From NCBI RefSeq assembly GCF_012395835.1, contig NZ_JAAZSQ010000008.1, positions 27,098 through 91,097 of the forward strand: a stretch of 64,000 bases of DNA. Direction: 5' to 3'. Numbering within the stretch: the first letter of the stretch is position 1; the number at the start of each line of letters is the position of its first letter. Source of the DNA: Arthrobacter mobilis. GTDB taxonomy: Bacteria > Actinomycetota > Actinomycetes > Actinomycetales > Micrococcaceae. Below, piece by piece: positions 19,582-27,968 of the stretch. The notes under the pieces are model-generated. The model did not search any database and was not told the DNA's origin. It was given only the letters and a program-made list of their open reading frames with translations. A program made the position numbers and the translations under genes.

Positions 19582-20256
19582 ATGGCGCACTTTGTGATCA
19601 TGGGATGCGGACGCGTCGGCGTCACGCTCGCGCACACGCTGGACGACTCCGGCCACAGCGTCGCCGTCATCGACCAGGACGAGCGTGCCTTCCGCCGGCT
19701 GCGCAGCGGCTTCTCGGGACGCAAGGTCACCGGCGTCGGCTTCGACCGGGACACGCTCCGGCACGCCGGCATCGAGCAGGCCTACGCCTTTGCCGCTGTT
19801 TCCAGCGGCGACAACTCCAATATCCTGGCCACCCGGGTGGCCAGGGAAACCTTCCACGTGCCCCATGTGGTGGCGCGGATCTACGATCCCGGCCGCGCCG
19901 AGATCTACCAGCGCCTGGGCATCCCCACCGTCGCCGCCGTGCGCTGGAGCGCCGACCAGGTACTGCGCCGGATCCTGCCCGAACAAAGCATCAACGGGGA
20001 CTTCCGGGAGGCCTCCGGGCGCCTGATGCTGGGCGAAATTTCCCTGCACGAAGGCTGGGTCGGGCACAATTTCGCCGAAATCGAGGAGGCCTCGGGCGTC
20101 CGCGTGGCCTACCTGACCCGCTTCGGCGAGGGGACGCTGCCTGCCCCGGACGCCCGCTACCAGCAGGGCGACATCGTCCACGCGATGATCCGTGTGGACA
20201 GCACCGCCGAGATCAGCCGCGTGCTCTCCAAGCCGCCTGTGGAGGAATCCGAATGA
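19582..20256 (+). CDS. TrkA-type potassium uptake regulatory protein (CeoB-like)
   Basis: The 224-residue protein has an N-terminal RCK/TrkA-N Rossmann domain (HFVIMGCGRVGVTLAHTL, GxGxxG nucleotide site, with VAVIDQDE ending strand 2). A TrkA-C-like domain occupies about residues 140-224. Such proteins bind NAD(H) or ATP and gate potassium transporters. Its stop overlaps the start of the next TrkA-like gene in ATGA, so the two are co-translated and probably form a hetero-oligomeric ring with the permease encoded divergently. Confidence 0.92.
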   Translation: MAHFVIMGCGRVGVTLAHTLDDSGHSVAVIDQDERAFRRLRSGFSGRKVTGVGFDRDTLRHAGIEQAYAFAAVSSGDNSNILATRVARETFHVPHVVARIYDPGRAEIYQRLGIPTVAAVRWSADQVLRRILPEQSINGDFREASGRLMLGEISLHEGWVGHNFAEIEEASGVRVAYLTRFGEGTLPAPDARYQQGDIVHAMIRVDSTAEISRVLSKPPVEESE

Positions 20257-20951
20257 AAGTAGTCATTGCCGGTGCCGGCAGCGTGGGCTCCTCCATCGCC
20301 CGCGAACTGCTGTCGAACAACCACGACATTCTGCTCATCGACCAGAAGCCCGAAGTCATCGGCCGCAGCGGGCTCAAGGGCGCCCGCTGGCTGATCGGTG
20401 ACGCCTGCGAAATCACCACCCTGCGCGACGCCAAGCTCGAGGAAGCCGACGTCGTCGTGTCCGCCACCGGCGACGACAAGGTCAATTTGGTGGTGTCGCT
20501 GCTGGCCAAGAGCGAGTTCGGTGTGGGCCGCACGGTGGGACGGGTGAACAATCCGAAGAACGACTGGATGTTCGACGATTCCTGGGGCGTGGACGTCGCA
20601 GTCAATACCCCGCGGCTGATGACCGCGCTGGTGGAGGAGGCGGTGGAGATCGGGGACCTGGTGCGGCTGCTGACGCTGCAGACAGGTGTCGCCTCGCTGG
20701 TCGAATTCACCGTGCCGGCCGACTCGGCCCTGGTTGGGCGCACCCTGGGCTCCATCGACTGGCCGCAGGACAGCACGGTGGTGGCGATCCTGCGCGACGA
20801 CGCGCCGATCACGCCCAGCCCGGACGATGTGATCGAGGTCAGGGACGAGCTCTTCTTCATCACCACCATCGCGGCCGAGGACGAGCTGCGCCTAGTCCTG
20901 GCGCCCCGTACCGGTGCCGTTCCCGACAACTCCCTGCCCGGCGGGGCGTGA
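20253..20951 (+). CDS. TrkA-type potassium uptake regulatory protein (CeoC-like)
   Basis: The 232-residue product is a second RCK protein: MKVVIAGAGSVGSSIARELL gives the nucleotide loop, ILLIDQKPE the end of strand 2, and VEFTVPADSALVGRTLGSID begins the TrkA-C domain. The start is set by the ATGA overlap with the upstream gene. Its 3' end overlaps the convergent DUF3159 gene by 60 bases. Confidence 0.92.
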   Translation: MKVVIAGAGSVGSSIARELLSNNHDILLIDQKPEVIGRSGLKGARWLIGDACEITTLRDAKLEEADVVVSATGDDKVNLVVSLLAKSEFGVGRTVGRVNNPKNDWMFDDSWGVDVAVNTPRLMTALVEEAVEIGDLVRLLTLQTGVASLVEFTVPADSALVGRTLGSIDWPQDSTVVAILRDDAPITPSPDDVIEVRDELFFITTIAAEDELRLVLAPRTGAVPDNSLPGGA

Positions 20952-21656
20952 GACAAGCCAGGCCAGCCACAGCCCGAGTGCGTACAGCGGCAGGCCCATG
21001 ACCAGGCGCGTGGTGCCCAGGGCCACGAGGTTGTCCGCCAGGTACAGCGGGACCTGGACCACCAGGCGCAGCGCCAGCACGGTGACCAGGATCCAGGTCG
21101 CCGCACTGTAGAGGCGGATCCGGCGGCGGTCCTTGCGCCAGTCCAGTCCCTCGCCGCGGATGAAGCCGAAAAGCAGGCCGGCCAGCGGCCATCTGGCGAA
21201 GACCGAAACGGCCATGGCAACGATGTAGCCGGCATTGGTGACAAAGCCCCAGAGATAAAAGTCCTTGGGCTGTCCGGTGCGGTTGGCCACGAAAGCGCAG
21301 ATGGCCACGCCGACGAGCCCCGAAAAGGCCTGCGTGACGGTACCGCGCTGGACGAGCCGGACCACCGTGAAGACCGCGGCCACCCCCAGTGACCCAATCA
21401 GCGCCGGCCCCAGCTGCCCGCCGGCGGTGAAGACGACGAGGAACACCAGTCCGGGCAGGATGCTCTCGGCCAGGCCGCGGATGCCCCCAATGGATTTCAG
21501 CACGTCGATCCTGCCGTCCGCGCCGCGGCTGACCCCTGCCTTGGCCGCGTAGGCCCCGGCCAGCCCGCCCAGCGCCGGACTGCCTGCCTGCGCGTCGTCG
21601 TCGGGCCGGCCGGCCGCTTCGCCGGGCTGGTCGCCGGGGCGGGGTGGTTCTGCCAT
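20892..21656 (-). CDS. DUF3159 membrane protein
   Basis: The 254-residue protein has a disordered N-terminus rich in Pro, Gly and Asp, followed by five to six hydrophobic helices. The segment ESILPGLVFLVVFTAGGQL and the charged loop FIRGEGLDWRKDRRRIRLY are characteristic of the actinobacterial DUF3159 family (Rv2693c in M. tuberculosis). The function is unknown. It belongs to the minus-strand set with the OB-fold, DUF3710 and dut genes. Confidence 0.88.
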   Translation of the reverse strand: MAEPPRPGDQPGEAAGRPDDDAQAGSPALGGLAGAYAAKAGVSRGADGRIDVLKSIGGIRGLAESILPGLVFLVVFTAGGQLGPALIGSLGVAAVFTVVRLVQRGTVTQAFSGLVGVAICAFVANRTGQPKDFYLWGFVTNAGYIVAMAVSVFARWPLAGLLFGFIRGEGLDWRKDRRRIRLYSAATWILVTVLALRLVVQVPLYLADNLVALGTTRLVMGLPLYALGLWLAWLVSRPAGQGVVGNGTGTGRQD

Positions 21657-21660
21657 GGTG

Positions 21661-22008
21661 TCAGGCCTCCGTCGGGCTGAGGATTTCATAACGCGGGTTG
21701 TACATCGTAGGCATGCCGTCCACCACGAACACCATGCCCTCGAAACCCAGCCGGATGCCGGCTTCGATGCCCGGCACGCGGTGCTGGCCGAGCCAGACCA
21801 GCCGGATCCGGGCCGGACCGCCGGCACTGCGCCGGTCCGGCTCTGCCTCCGTCACCACTGCCGAGAACTTTGGTGCCTGGTCGGCGGGCAGGATGGTGAT
21901 GGCGTCCACATAGCCGCTGGAGGCCACGCGGCCCCGGACGGGCAGGTGCGCCAGATCCACCCGTTCGGCCTGCAGGCCGGCTGCGGACTGCCGGGGCTGC
22001 TCAGCCAA
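21661..22008 (-). CDS. OB-fold nucleic-acid-binding-like protein (Rv2694c type)
   Basis: The 115-residue product ends in an OB-fold-like region (RIRLVWLGQHRVPGIEAGIRLGFEGMV) and a conserved MYNPRYEIL tail. The first plausible start is a TTG at 22008 (LAEQPRQSAAG), which overlaps the end of the DUF3710 gene by eight bases; no ATG or GTG lies nearby in frame. Position and length agree with the mycobacterial counterpart. Nucleic-acid binding is inferred from the fold only. Confidence 0.75.
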   Translation of the reverse strand: MAEQPRQSAAGLQAERVDLAHLPVRGRVASSGYVDAITILPADQAPKFSAVVTEAEPDRRSAGGPARIRLVWLGQHRVPGIEAGIRLGFEGMVFVVDGMPTMYNPRYEILSPTEA

Positions 22009-22750
22009 TCTCGGTAATTTCCGGTCCCCGCTCCGGCGCCGCCAGGCGGGGGCCCGGAGCCGGGGCGGCAGGCCGTTCACGGGTCGCGCCCTGGGGCAGC
22101 CGCAGCACGAGCAGGTCCCGCGGAGGCATGGGGGCATCCCCGCGGACCACGATGGTGGAACGGAACATCTCCTCCAGCACCGCCCCCTGCTCGCGGTCCA
22201 GGGCCGCCGGCCCGCCGATGACCCCGCGCAGGAACCAGCGCGGTCCGTCCACGCCCAAAAAGCGTGCCACCCGGTAGCCGCGCTGCCCGTCAGGCATCTG
22301 CACCGGCAGCCTGGCCACCACTTCGGTACCGAGCGGGCCCTCGATCTCCTCGACGGTGCCGCCTTCGGAGCCGACGGAGGAGCCGATCTGCCCGCGGATC
22401 TCGTCCCACAGCCCTTCCGACTTCGGCGCGGCGAACGCCTGCAGCTGCAGGCTCGACCCGCCGTAGTCGAGGGTCACCGCCACCACGCGCTGGGTGTTTT
22501 CCTCGACCTCCAGCCGCAGCTGCAGTCCCTCCCGCGGCAGGATCCGCAGGGCGCCCAGGTCCAGATAGCCGTCGGCGCCGGCCTTCTCGGAGCTGTCGAA
22601 CGGGCCGTTGCGGCGCAGGCCTTCGACACGCCCGTCCGCCGCCTCGTCCACGGCTGCCTCGTCCGCGGCTGCCTCCTGGCCGCGAGCCTCATGGCCCCCG
22701 GCCCCGGGCCCGGTCTTCTCGCTGTGCCTTTTCCGGCGGCCAAAAACCAT
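22001..22750 (-). CDS. DUF3710 protein
   Basis: The 249-residue protein starts MVFGRRKRH, a conserved family start. A low-complexity acidic/Ala segment follows, then the DUF3710 core (GPFDSSE, YLDLGALRILPREGLQLRLEVEE, RFLGVDGPRWFLRGVIGG). It is soluble and of unknown role. Its genome position downstream of dut on the same strand is conserved with Rv2696c-Rv2697c. Confidence 0.9.
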   Translation of the reverse strand: MVFGRRKRHSEKTGPGAGGHEARGQEAAADEAAVDEAADGRVEGLRRNGPFDSSEKAGADGYLDLGALRILPREGLQLRLEVEENTQRVVAVTLDYGGSSLQLQAFAAPKSEGLWDEIRGQIGSSVGSEGGTVEEIEGPLGTEVVARLPVQMPDGQRGYRVARFLGVDGPRWFLRGVIGGPAALDREQGAVLEEMFRSTIVVRGDAPMPPRDLLVLRLPQGATRERPAAPAPGPRLAAPERGPEITEIG

Positions 22751-22811
22751 CACGGATCCCTCTCTCCGGTTCCTCACCGGTCTGCTGATAAGTCCAGCGG
22801 AACGCTGCCGG

Positions 22812-23279
22812 CTAGGCCGGGCGGCCGTACCCGCCGGTGGAGCCGAAACCGCCCTCGCCGCGCACCGAGTCCGGAAGATCCTGGACCAGTTCGAAGGCAG
22901 CTGTTTCCACGCGCTGGATCACCATCTGGGCTATCCGGTCCCCGCGCTTGAAGGTCAGCGTCTCCGAGCTGTCCGTATTGAGCAGGGTCACGGCAATTTC
23001 CCCGCGGTAGCCCGCGTCCACCGTGCCCGGCGCATTCACGATCGTCAGCCCGTGCTTCGTTGCCAGGCCGGACCGGGGATGGATCAGGGCCACGTAGCCG
23101 TGCGGCAGAGCCAGCGAAACGCCGGTGGGTACGAGGATGCGCTCCCCCGGACCCAGGCGGAAGTCGATCCGCGTCCGCAAGTCCGCGCCGGCGTCGCCGG
23201 GGTGCGCATAGGCGGGTGGCTCCAGGCCGTCGTCGAGCATTTTCAGCTGGACGTTGAGCGTGGGCTGTACGTGTTGCAC
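22812..23279 (-). CDS. dut: Deoxyuridine 5'-triphosphate nucleotidohydrolase
   Basis: The 155-residue trimeric dUTPase hydrolyses dUTP to dUMP and pyrophosphate, keeping uracil out of DNA. All five family motifs are visible: PGDAGADL, HPRSGLA, GTVDAGYRGEI with the catalytic Asp, the motif IV region RGDRIAQMVIQ, and the C-terminal RGEGGFGSTG that closes over the nucleotide. The GTG at 23279 is the in-frame start. Confidence 0.97.
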   Translation of the reverse strand: MQHVQPTLNVQLKMLDDGLEPPAYAHPGDAGADLRTRIDFRLGPGERILVPTGVSLALPHGYVALIHPRSGLATKHGLTIVNAPGTVDAGYRGEIAVTLLNTDSSETLTFKRGDRIAQMVIQRVETAAFELVQDLPDSVRGEGGFGSTGGYGRPA

Positions 23280-23455
23280 TGCTGTGTAGTTTCCGTTCCG
23301 TCGTGTCCGCCGGCTGTTCTCCGGTCATCTCCCGACCGGCCCTGTCCTGTCCGGAATTCCCATTCCGGCGGATTGGTCCGCACATCACTCTAGCGCGTTT
23401 GCCGGGCCCCACCTATGAAGATGAAATGCCCGGCAAAAGGTGGAAAGCTGAACCT

Positions 23456-23953
23456 ATGAGCGCACAACCAGTCCCCGCCGCCGACGGGGCAGCCGCAGGA
23501 GCAGCCGACCCTGTCCTCTTCGAGGAGCGGCTCTGGCCTTCGGCATGGGTCTGGATCGTCGCCGCCGGCATGGCCGCCGCCGTCATCGTGGTCCTGGCGC
23601 CCATCAACCTCGTGGTCGGCTACGTGGCCGCCGGCGTGGTCGCCGTCATCCTCACGGTGCTGCTGGTCGCCTCCACCCCGCGGCTGGTGGTCACGGCCAA
23701 CACCCTGCAGGTGGGACGCGCCCGGATCGAACGGCGCCATCTCGGTGCTGTCGAAGCTTTCCGCGGCGAGGATGCCACGCACCAGCGCGGCCCGGCACTC
23801 AACGGCACGGCCTACCTGTGCATCCGCGGCTGGATCGACCCGGTGGTCAAGATCGAAATCACCGACGAGGCCGACCTGACGCCCTACTGGTTAACGTCGA
23901 CGAGGCGGCCGGCGCAGCTCGTCGCCGCGCTGACCGCCCCGGCACGTTCCTGA
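23456..23953 (+). CDS. DUF3093 membrane protein
   Basis: The 165-residue protein has two adjacent membrane helices (WVWIVAAGMAAAVIVVLAP and VVGYVAAGVVAVILTVLLV) followed by a soluble domain with RLVVTANTLQVGRARIERRHLG. This matches DUF3093 (Rv2698 in M. tuberculosis). It is divergent from dut. The ATG at 23456 gives the usual length; the longer upstream frame is not conserved-looking. Confidence 0.88.
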   Translation: MSAQPVPAADGAAAGAADPVLFEERLWPSAWVWIVAAGMAAAVIVVLAPINLVVGYVAAGVVAVILTVLLVASTPRLVVTANTLQVGRARIERRHLGAVEAFRGEDATHQRGPALNGTAYLCIRGWIDPVVKIEITDEADLTPYWLTSTRRPAQLVAALTAPARS

Positions 23954-23966
23954 CCGCCTCCGGCGG

Positions 23967-24039
23967 CTGATCTCCGGCGGTTAATCTCCGCGATTAAGCT
24001 CCGGCCATTAATCCCGGCCGCTAATCTTTGGCCGTTAAC
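23967..24039. repeat. Short degenerate tandem repeat, 13-14 bp period
   Basis: Six imperfect copies of a TTAATC-containing unit (forms such as GGTTAATCTCC, GATTAAGCTCC and CATTAATCCC) start near 23967, 23981, 23994, 24008, 24021 and 24035. The spacing alternates 14, 13, 14, 13, 14. The array fills the gap between the convergent DUF3093 and DUF4193 genes and supplies the TAA stop of DUF4193. Confidence 0.7.
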
Positions 24040-24337
24040 CCTCGCAGTCCTTGCAGTACAGCAGTCCGTCCTTTTCCCTGGCCACCTGGGAGCGGTGGCG
24101 CACCAGGAAGCAGGAGGCACAGGTGAACTCGTCGGCCTGGGCGGGCAGGACGCGGACCATCAGCTCCTCGCCGGAGAGGTCAGCGCCCGGAAGCTCGAAT
24201 CCCTCGGCCGCTTCCGCCTCATCCTCATCTACGACGGCAGACTGCTTGCTGGAACGGTGGGTCTTCAGTTCCTCGATGGATTCCTCACTGGTGAGGTCCT
24301 CTTCAGTCTTACGCGGCGCATCGTAGTCAGTCGCCAT
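24035..24337 (-). CDS. DUF4193 zinc-ribbon protein
   Basis: The 100-residue acidic protein begins MATDYDAPRKTEEDL and ends with CASCFLVRHRSQVAREKDGLLYCKDCEG, a CxxC...CxxC pair that should hold one zinc ion. This is the actinobacterial DUF4193 family (Rv2699c). Its role is unknown. The stop codon falls in the tandem repeat. Confidence 0.92.
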   Translation of the reverse strand: MATDYDAPRKTEEDLTSEESIEELKTHRSSKQSAVVDEDEAEAAEGFELPGADLSGEELMVRVLPAQADEFTCASCFLVRHRSQVAREKDGLLYCKDCEG

Positions 24338-24652
24338 AATTGTTTGTTCACGCTCCGAGTCGTTTGCAGTTATGAAGCAGGCCTGCTTCCTGTGATCGGC
24401 TGATTGCCGGCCTTCCCCGGCCGCGCGCCCGCCAACCTGTCACAACACAACGTCCTGATGCCCGATTTTGTGCCCGTGACGCGAAGATTTTGGCGCACGG
24501 GGTCCGGTTCTGCCAAACCTTCTGTTCCCGGCGCCCGCTGCGGCACGGTGAAACCTGTATTCTCTGCGCGCCACACCGCCGAAAACAATAGGAAATGGTT
24601 ACTTTCGGTGGCAGAGTTTCAGGCAGGCAATGTCGTTCAGTGGAGGGTTTTC
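24338..24652. other. Intergenic region between DUF4193 and sepH
   Basis: This 315-base stretch holds the divergent promoters of DUF4193 and sepH. It is locally less GC-rich than its surroundings near 24340-24375 and 24580-24650. A possible -10 (TATTCT, about 24559) faces sepH without a matching -35. I see no gene in it. Confidence 0.4.
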
Positions 24653-26008
24653 ATGCAGGATCTGCGGCTGGTGGGTGTCCATGAGGATGGCGAACATCTG
24701 CTGTTGAGCGGTGGAAGCGGAGCCAGCTACCGGCTGGCCATCGACGAGGCTCTCCGCGCCGCGGCCCGGCCGGCACCCCGGGTCCAGGCGGGCGCGGATT
24801 CCGGTGCGGCCATGACCCCCCGGGAAATCCAGGCGCGCATCCGTGCCGGCGCCACGGTGGAAGAGGTTGCGGCCGAATCCGGCGAGGACCTGCAGCGGAT
24901 CATGCGCTTCGAGGGCCCGGTCCGGGCCGAGCGCGACTACATGGCCGCCATGGCCCGGCAGGTGGAGCTCTCGTCCGCCCTGCCGGCAGCCGACGGCAGC
25001 CGCTCGTCCTTCGATGACGAACCGGCGACCTTGGGCGATATGGTCAGCCACCGGCTGCGGGACTTCGGCATCGATGAGGCGTCGCTCGTCTGGGACGCCT
25101 GGCGCCTGCAGGACGGTACCTGGGAAGTGGTGGCCGCCTTCACCCTGCCCAAGGACGGAACGCCGAGCGTCGGTGAGGAACCGCCCGCGCGCTGGATTTA
25201 CAGCCCCCTCCGCAAGACCATCCGCAACGCCAACCGCTGGGCCCAGCAGCTGAGCGAGCTGGAACCCGTGGACGGGGCCCTGCCGGCCCGCCGGCTGGCG
25301 GCCGTCGCGGACCGGGTGTTCGACTTCGAGGCCGACAGCGCCGACGAAGCGGACGGCGGCCAGGACGACGCCGGGGAGCAGGAAACCTCGGCCTCGGACA
25401 ATCTGCTGGAGGTGCTGCGCTCGCGCCGCGGACACCGGCTGGGAATCGACGACGAACCCGACGACGCACTGGCGCTGATGCTCAACCGCGGCCATATTCC
25501 CCCCGCCCATCCGCGCCGCGAGTCCACCGAGGCCCATCCGTCCACCGGCAAGCTGCCGGTCATGGGCGTGCTGCCGCCGGAGGACTCCGGCGCGGGGCTG
25601 CGGAATCCGCTCTTCCCGCCGCTGGGCCTGGCCTCGGTGCGCGGCACCGGCCCGTCGCCGCTGGAGCTGCATGCCGGCATCAGCACCATCACGCGCGAAA
25701 TCACCCTCTCCGGCGAACCGCGGACCGCGCCGGTCCAGGACGCCGTCCGGGACACGGCACCTGACAGCGGGCCGGAACCCGTTTCCGGGGACACTGCCGC
25801 GCAGTCCACCCAGTCCGGGGAGCAGTCCGGCCAACCGGCTGCAGAGCCGGCAGCAGAGCCGGAGGCTGCGGAACCGGTCCCGTACTCCGGAGAACCGGCC
25901 GGTGACGGCACACTGCGCGACGAAGCCCCGGCCAAGCGGACGGTGAAGCCGAAGCGCTCCTCCATTCCCAGCTGGGACGAGATCGTTTTCGGCACCAAGG
26001 GCGATTAG
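24653..26008 (+). CDS. sepH: Cell division protein SepH (DUF3071)
   Basis: The 451-residue protein starts MQDLRLVGVHEDGEHLLLSG. It has the N-terminal DUF3071 domain with a helix-turn-helix-like element (LTPREIQARIRAG-type segment, here MTPREIQARIRAGATVEEVAAESG). A long acidic, Pro/Ala-rich disordered region follows, then the conserved basic end KRSSIPSWDEIVFG. SepH in Streptomyces and mycobacteria binds FtsZ and promotes its assembly at the division site. The ATG at 24653 is chosen because the protein family begins there; the open frame upstream is non-coding in character. Confidence 0.9.
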   Translation: MQDLRLVGVHEDGEHLLLSGGSGASYRLAIDEALRAAARPAPRVQAGADSGAAMTPREIQARIRAGATVEEVAAESGEDLQRIMRFEGPVRAERDYMAAMARQVELSSALPAADGSRSSFDDEPATLGDMVSHRLRDFGIDEASLVWDAWRLQDGTWEVVAAFTLPKDGTPSVGEEPPARWIYSPLRKTIRNANRWAQQLSELEPVDGALPARRLAAVADRVFDFEADSADEADGGQDDAGEQETSASDNLLEVLRSRRGHRLGIDDEPDDALALMLNRGHIPPAHPRRESTEAHPSTGKLPVMGVLPPEDSGAGLRNPLFPPLGLASVRGTGPSPLELHAGISTITREITLSGEPRTAPVQDAVRDTAPDSGPEPVSGDTAAQSTQSGEQSGQPAAEPAAEPEAAEPVPYSGEPAGDGTLRDEAPAKRTVKPKRSSIPSWDEIVFGTKGD

Positions 26009-26020
26009 CGCCGCGTCCGC

Positions 26021-27253
26021 TCAGTGCCGGGTGCGCCCCTTGCGGGCGGTTTTGGTGCCGACCAAATGGCCGGAGGATCCGCCCCGGCCGGTATGGGCCA
26101 AGGTCAGCAGCGGCACGTCGCGCTCGGCGCGGGTCAGCGAACCGTGCTGGCCCACCAGCTCCAGCGCCGAAGCAGGCAGCCGGCGCATGTCGTAGAGCGC
26201 GAGCGGCTCCCGCGCGGCCACCAGCACGTCCCCGATCCGCGGCATCACCGCCGGTTCCACCCGGCCGAAGAGCCCGTGGGCGACGGCCTCGTCCCGGGTC
26301 AGGATCCACGCCCGCCGGCCATAGGCCGACTGCCAGGCCCGGAGCAGCTGTTCCCGGTGGGCGGCGGAGGCATCCGGCTCGAAGTACAAGTGCAGCATCC
26401 GCGGCTCGCCGGCCGTGTGGCGCAGTCCGGCCGTCAGCGCCGGATCCGCGGAAAAGTCGATCCGGTGCTCCGGGGCCACATCCAGCATTCCGTGGTCCGC
26501 GGTCAGCAGCAGCAGCGTATCCGCCGGCAGGTGCGCGCTCAGCCGGCGCATGTCCGAGTCCAGTTCCTCCAGCGCGTGCCCCCACTGCACTGATCCGCAG
26601 CCGTGCCGGTGGCCCGCCTTGTCCAGTTCGTTGAAGTACAGGTACATCAGCATCTTGTCCTGCCCGGCCAGCTGCTCGGCGGCCGCGCCGGTGCGGGCGT
26701 GCCCGGAGGAGGCGGGGACAAAGGCTCCCCCGCGCAGTGCCGCCCGGGTCATCCCGGAGGCGGCGAACTGCGGCAGGCTCACGGTCACCACCGGCACCTC
26801 GGCCGCCACCTGTTCCAGCACGGTGGGGTTCGGCTGCCAGCGCAGCGGATCCACGCCGTCGTCCCAGCTGCCGAGCTGGTTCACCACCTTGTCCTGCTGC
26901 GGATCCAGCACATCGTAGCCGACCATGCCGTGCCGCCCGGGCTCCAGGCCGGTACCCAGGGACGCCAGCGACGCCGCGGTCGTCGAGGGAAAGGCGCTGC
27001 CGAGGGTGCGCGAATTCTCCAGGCACTTGCGCAGGAACGGCGCATGGCCGCCGCGCTGCTTCAGCAGCGCCTTGCCGAGTCCGTCGACCATGACCACGCA
27101 CACCCGCCGGGCCGCGGGCAGGCCAAGCGCGTTGGGGAAGGAATCCAGGCCCAGCGCGGCGGCCGCGCTGGTGAAGACATCGGCGATGCTGTCCCGGCCG
27201 TAACCGGGCGGCGCAGGCAGCGGCTCCTGCAGGGACGGCACGGTGCCGGGCAT
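26021..27253 (-). CDS. Alkaline phosphatase/nucleotide pyrophosphatase superfamily protein
   Basis: The 410-residue protein contains the metal-ligand motifs of the superfamily: CVVMVDGLGKALL, the nucleophile region FPSTTAASLASLGTG (Thr/Ser after Pro-Ser), LYFNELDKAGHRHG and LLTADHGMLDV. Members hydrolyse phosphodiesters or phosphomonoesters with two metal ions. There is no signal peptide, so it is probably cytoplasmic. Its ATG overlaps the stop of the DUF5998 gene by one base (TGATG), so the two are translationally coupled. The substrate is unknown. Confidence 0.85.
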   Translation of the reverse strand: MPGTVPSLQEPLPAPPGYGRDSIADVFTSAAAALGLDSFPNALGLPAARRVCVVMVDGLGKALLKQRGGHAPFLRKCLENSRTLGSAFPSTTAASLASLGTGLEPGRHGMVGYDVLDPQQDKVVNQLGSWDDGVDPLRWQPNPTVLEQVAAEVPVVTVSLPQFAASGMTRAALRGGAFVPASSGHARTGAAAEQLAGQDKMLMYLYFNELDKAGHRHGCGSVQWGHALEELDSDMRRLSAHLPADTLLLLTADHGMLDVAPEHRIDFSADPALTAGLRHTAGEPRMLHLYFEPDASAAHREQLLRAWQSAYGRRAWILTRDEAVAHGLFGRVEPAVMPRIGDVLVAAREPLALYDMRRLPASALELVGQHGSLTRAERDVPLLTLAHTGRGGSSGHLVGTKTARKGRTRH

Positions 27254-27918
27254 CACCGCTGGTGGTGGCTGCGCGTCAGCCGGCCGGCCAGCCGCGGGCG
27301 TGCTCCGGCCAGTTCGGGGGCCCGGGGCGCGGCGGCCGGAGCCGTGCTGAGCTTGCGCAGGGCGCGCGCGAAGGCCTTCGCGTTGAGCACCGCCTGCTGG
27401 CCGTCCGCCTCGGCGCTGACCCGGATCACGATGTCGTCCTGGACAATCGTGCCGGTGTAGCCGTGGTCGGCGTCGCACTGCGGGTCCGCGCAGCCGGCCG
27501 GCCCCATGTCCAGGCGCTGCCCGCCGGACCAGGCGATCGACAGGGTCAGTTCGCGGGCCGGGTCCGAGGGCTGGTAGTTCTGCGGCTGGGCGTACACGTA
27601 GCTGAGCACCACGGAGCGGATCTGGCTCACCGGCACGGACTCGGTGGAGATCTGGGCCATCACCTGCTCGCCGGCCTCGTCCAGCTGCTGGTCGTCCACG
27701 TGGGTGACCACCAGCATGTCCTCGGTCAGCACCAGTACGGTGATGTGCCGGTGCACCGCGTTGCGGTCGATGTGCGTTTCCAGATGCACCAGGTGGGACA
27801 GCGGGGTCCGCTCGTCCAGCGCGTCGTGCACCACGTCGGCCACCAGCAGCGGGTAGAAACCTGCCCGGTTCAGGTCCTCGTCGAGGCTGCGGCGTGCGGA
27901 AGTCGCGGAAGGAGTCAT
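27253..27918 (-). CDS. DUF5998 family protein
   Basis: The 221-residue soluble protein has the actinobacterial DUF5998 pattern: a start TSARRSLDEDLNRAGFYPLLVADVV, HLVHLETHIDRNAVHRHITVLVLTEDMLVVTHVDD, and an internal CADPQCDADHGYTG with two cysteines. It is paired in an overlapping arrangement with the phosphodiesterase-like gene. The function is unknown. Confidence 0.85.
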   Translation of the reverse strand: MTPSATSARRSLDEDLNRAGFYPLLVADVVHDALDERTPLSHLVHLETHIDRNAVHRHITVLVLTEDMLVVTHVDDQQLDEAGEQVMAQISTESVPVSQIRSVVLSYVYAQPQNYQPSDPARELTLSIAWSGGQRLDMGPAGCADPQCDADHGYTGTIVQDDIVIRVSAEADGQQAVLNAKAFARALRKLSTAPAAAPRAPELAGARPRLAGRLTRSHHQR

Positions 27919-27968
27919 GGATCCATTCTCGCAAAGCCGGTGCGGGGAACGCGAACCGGCGGCAACGC

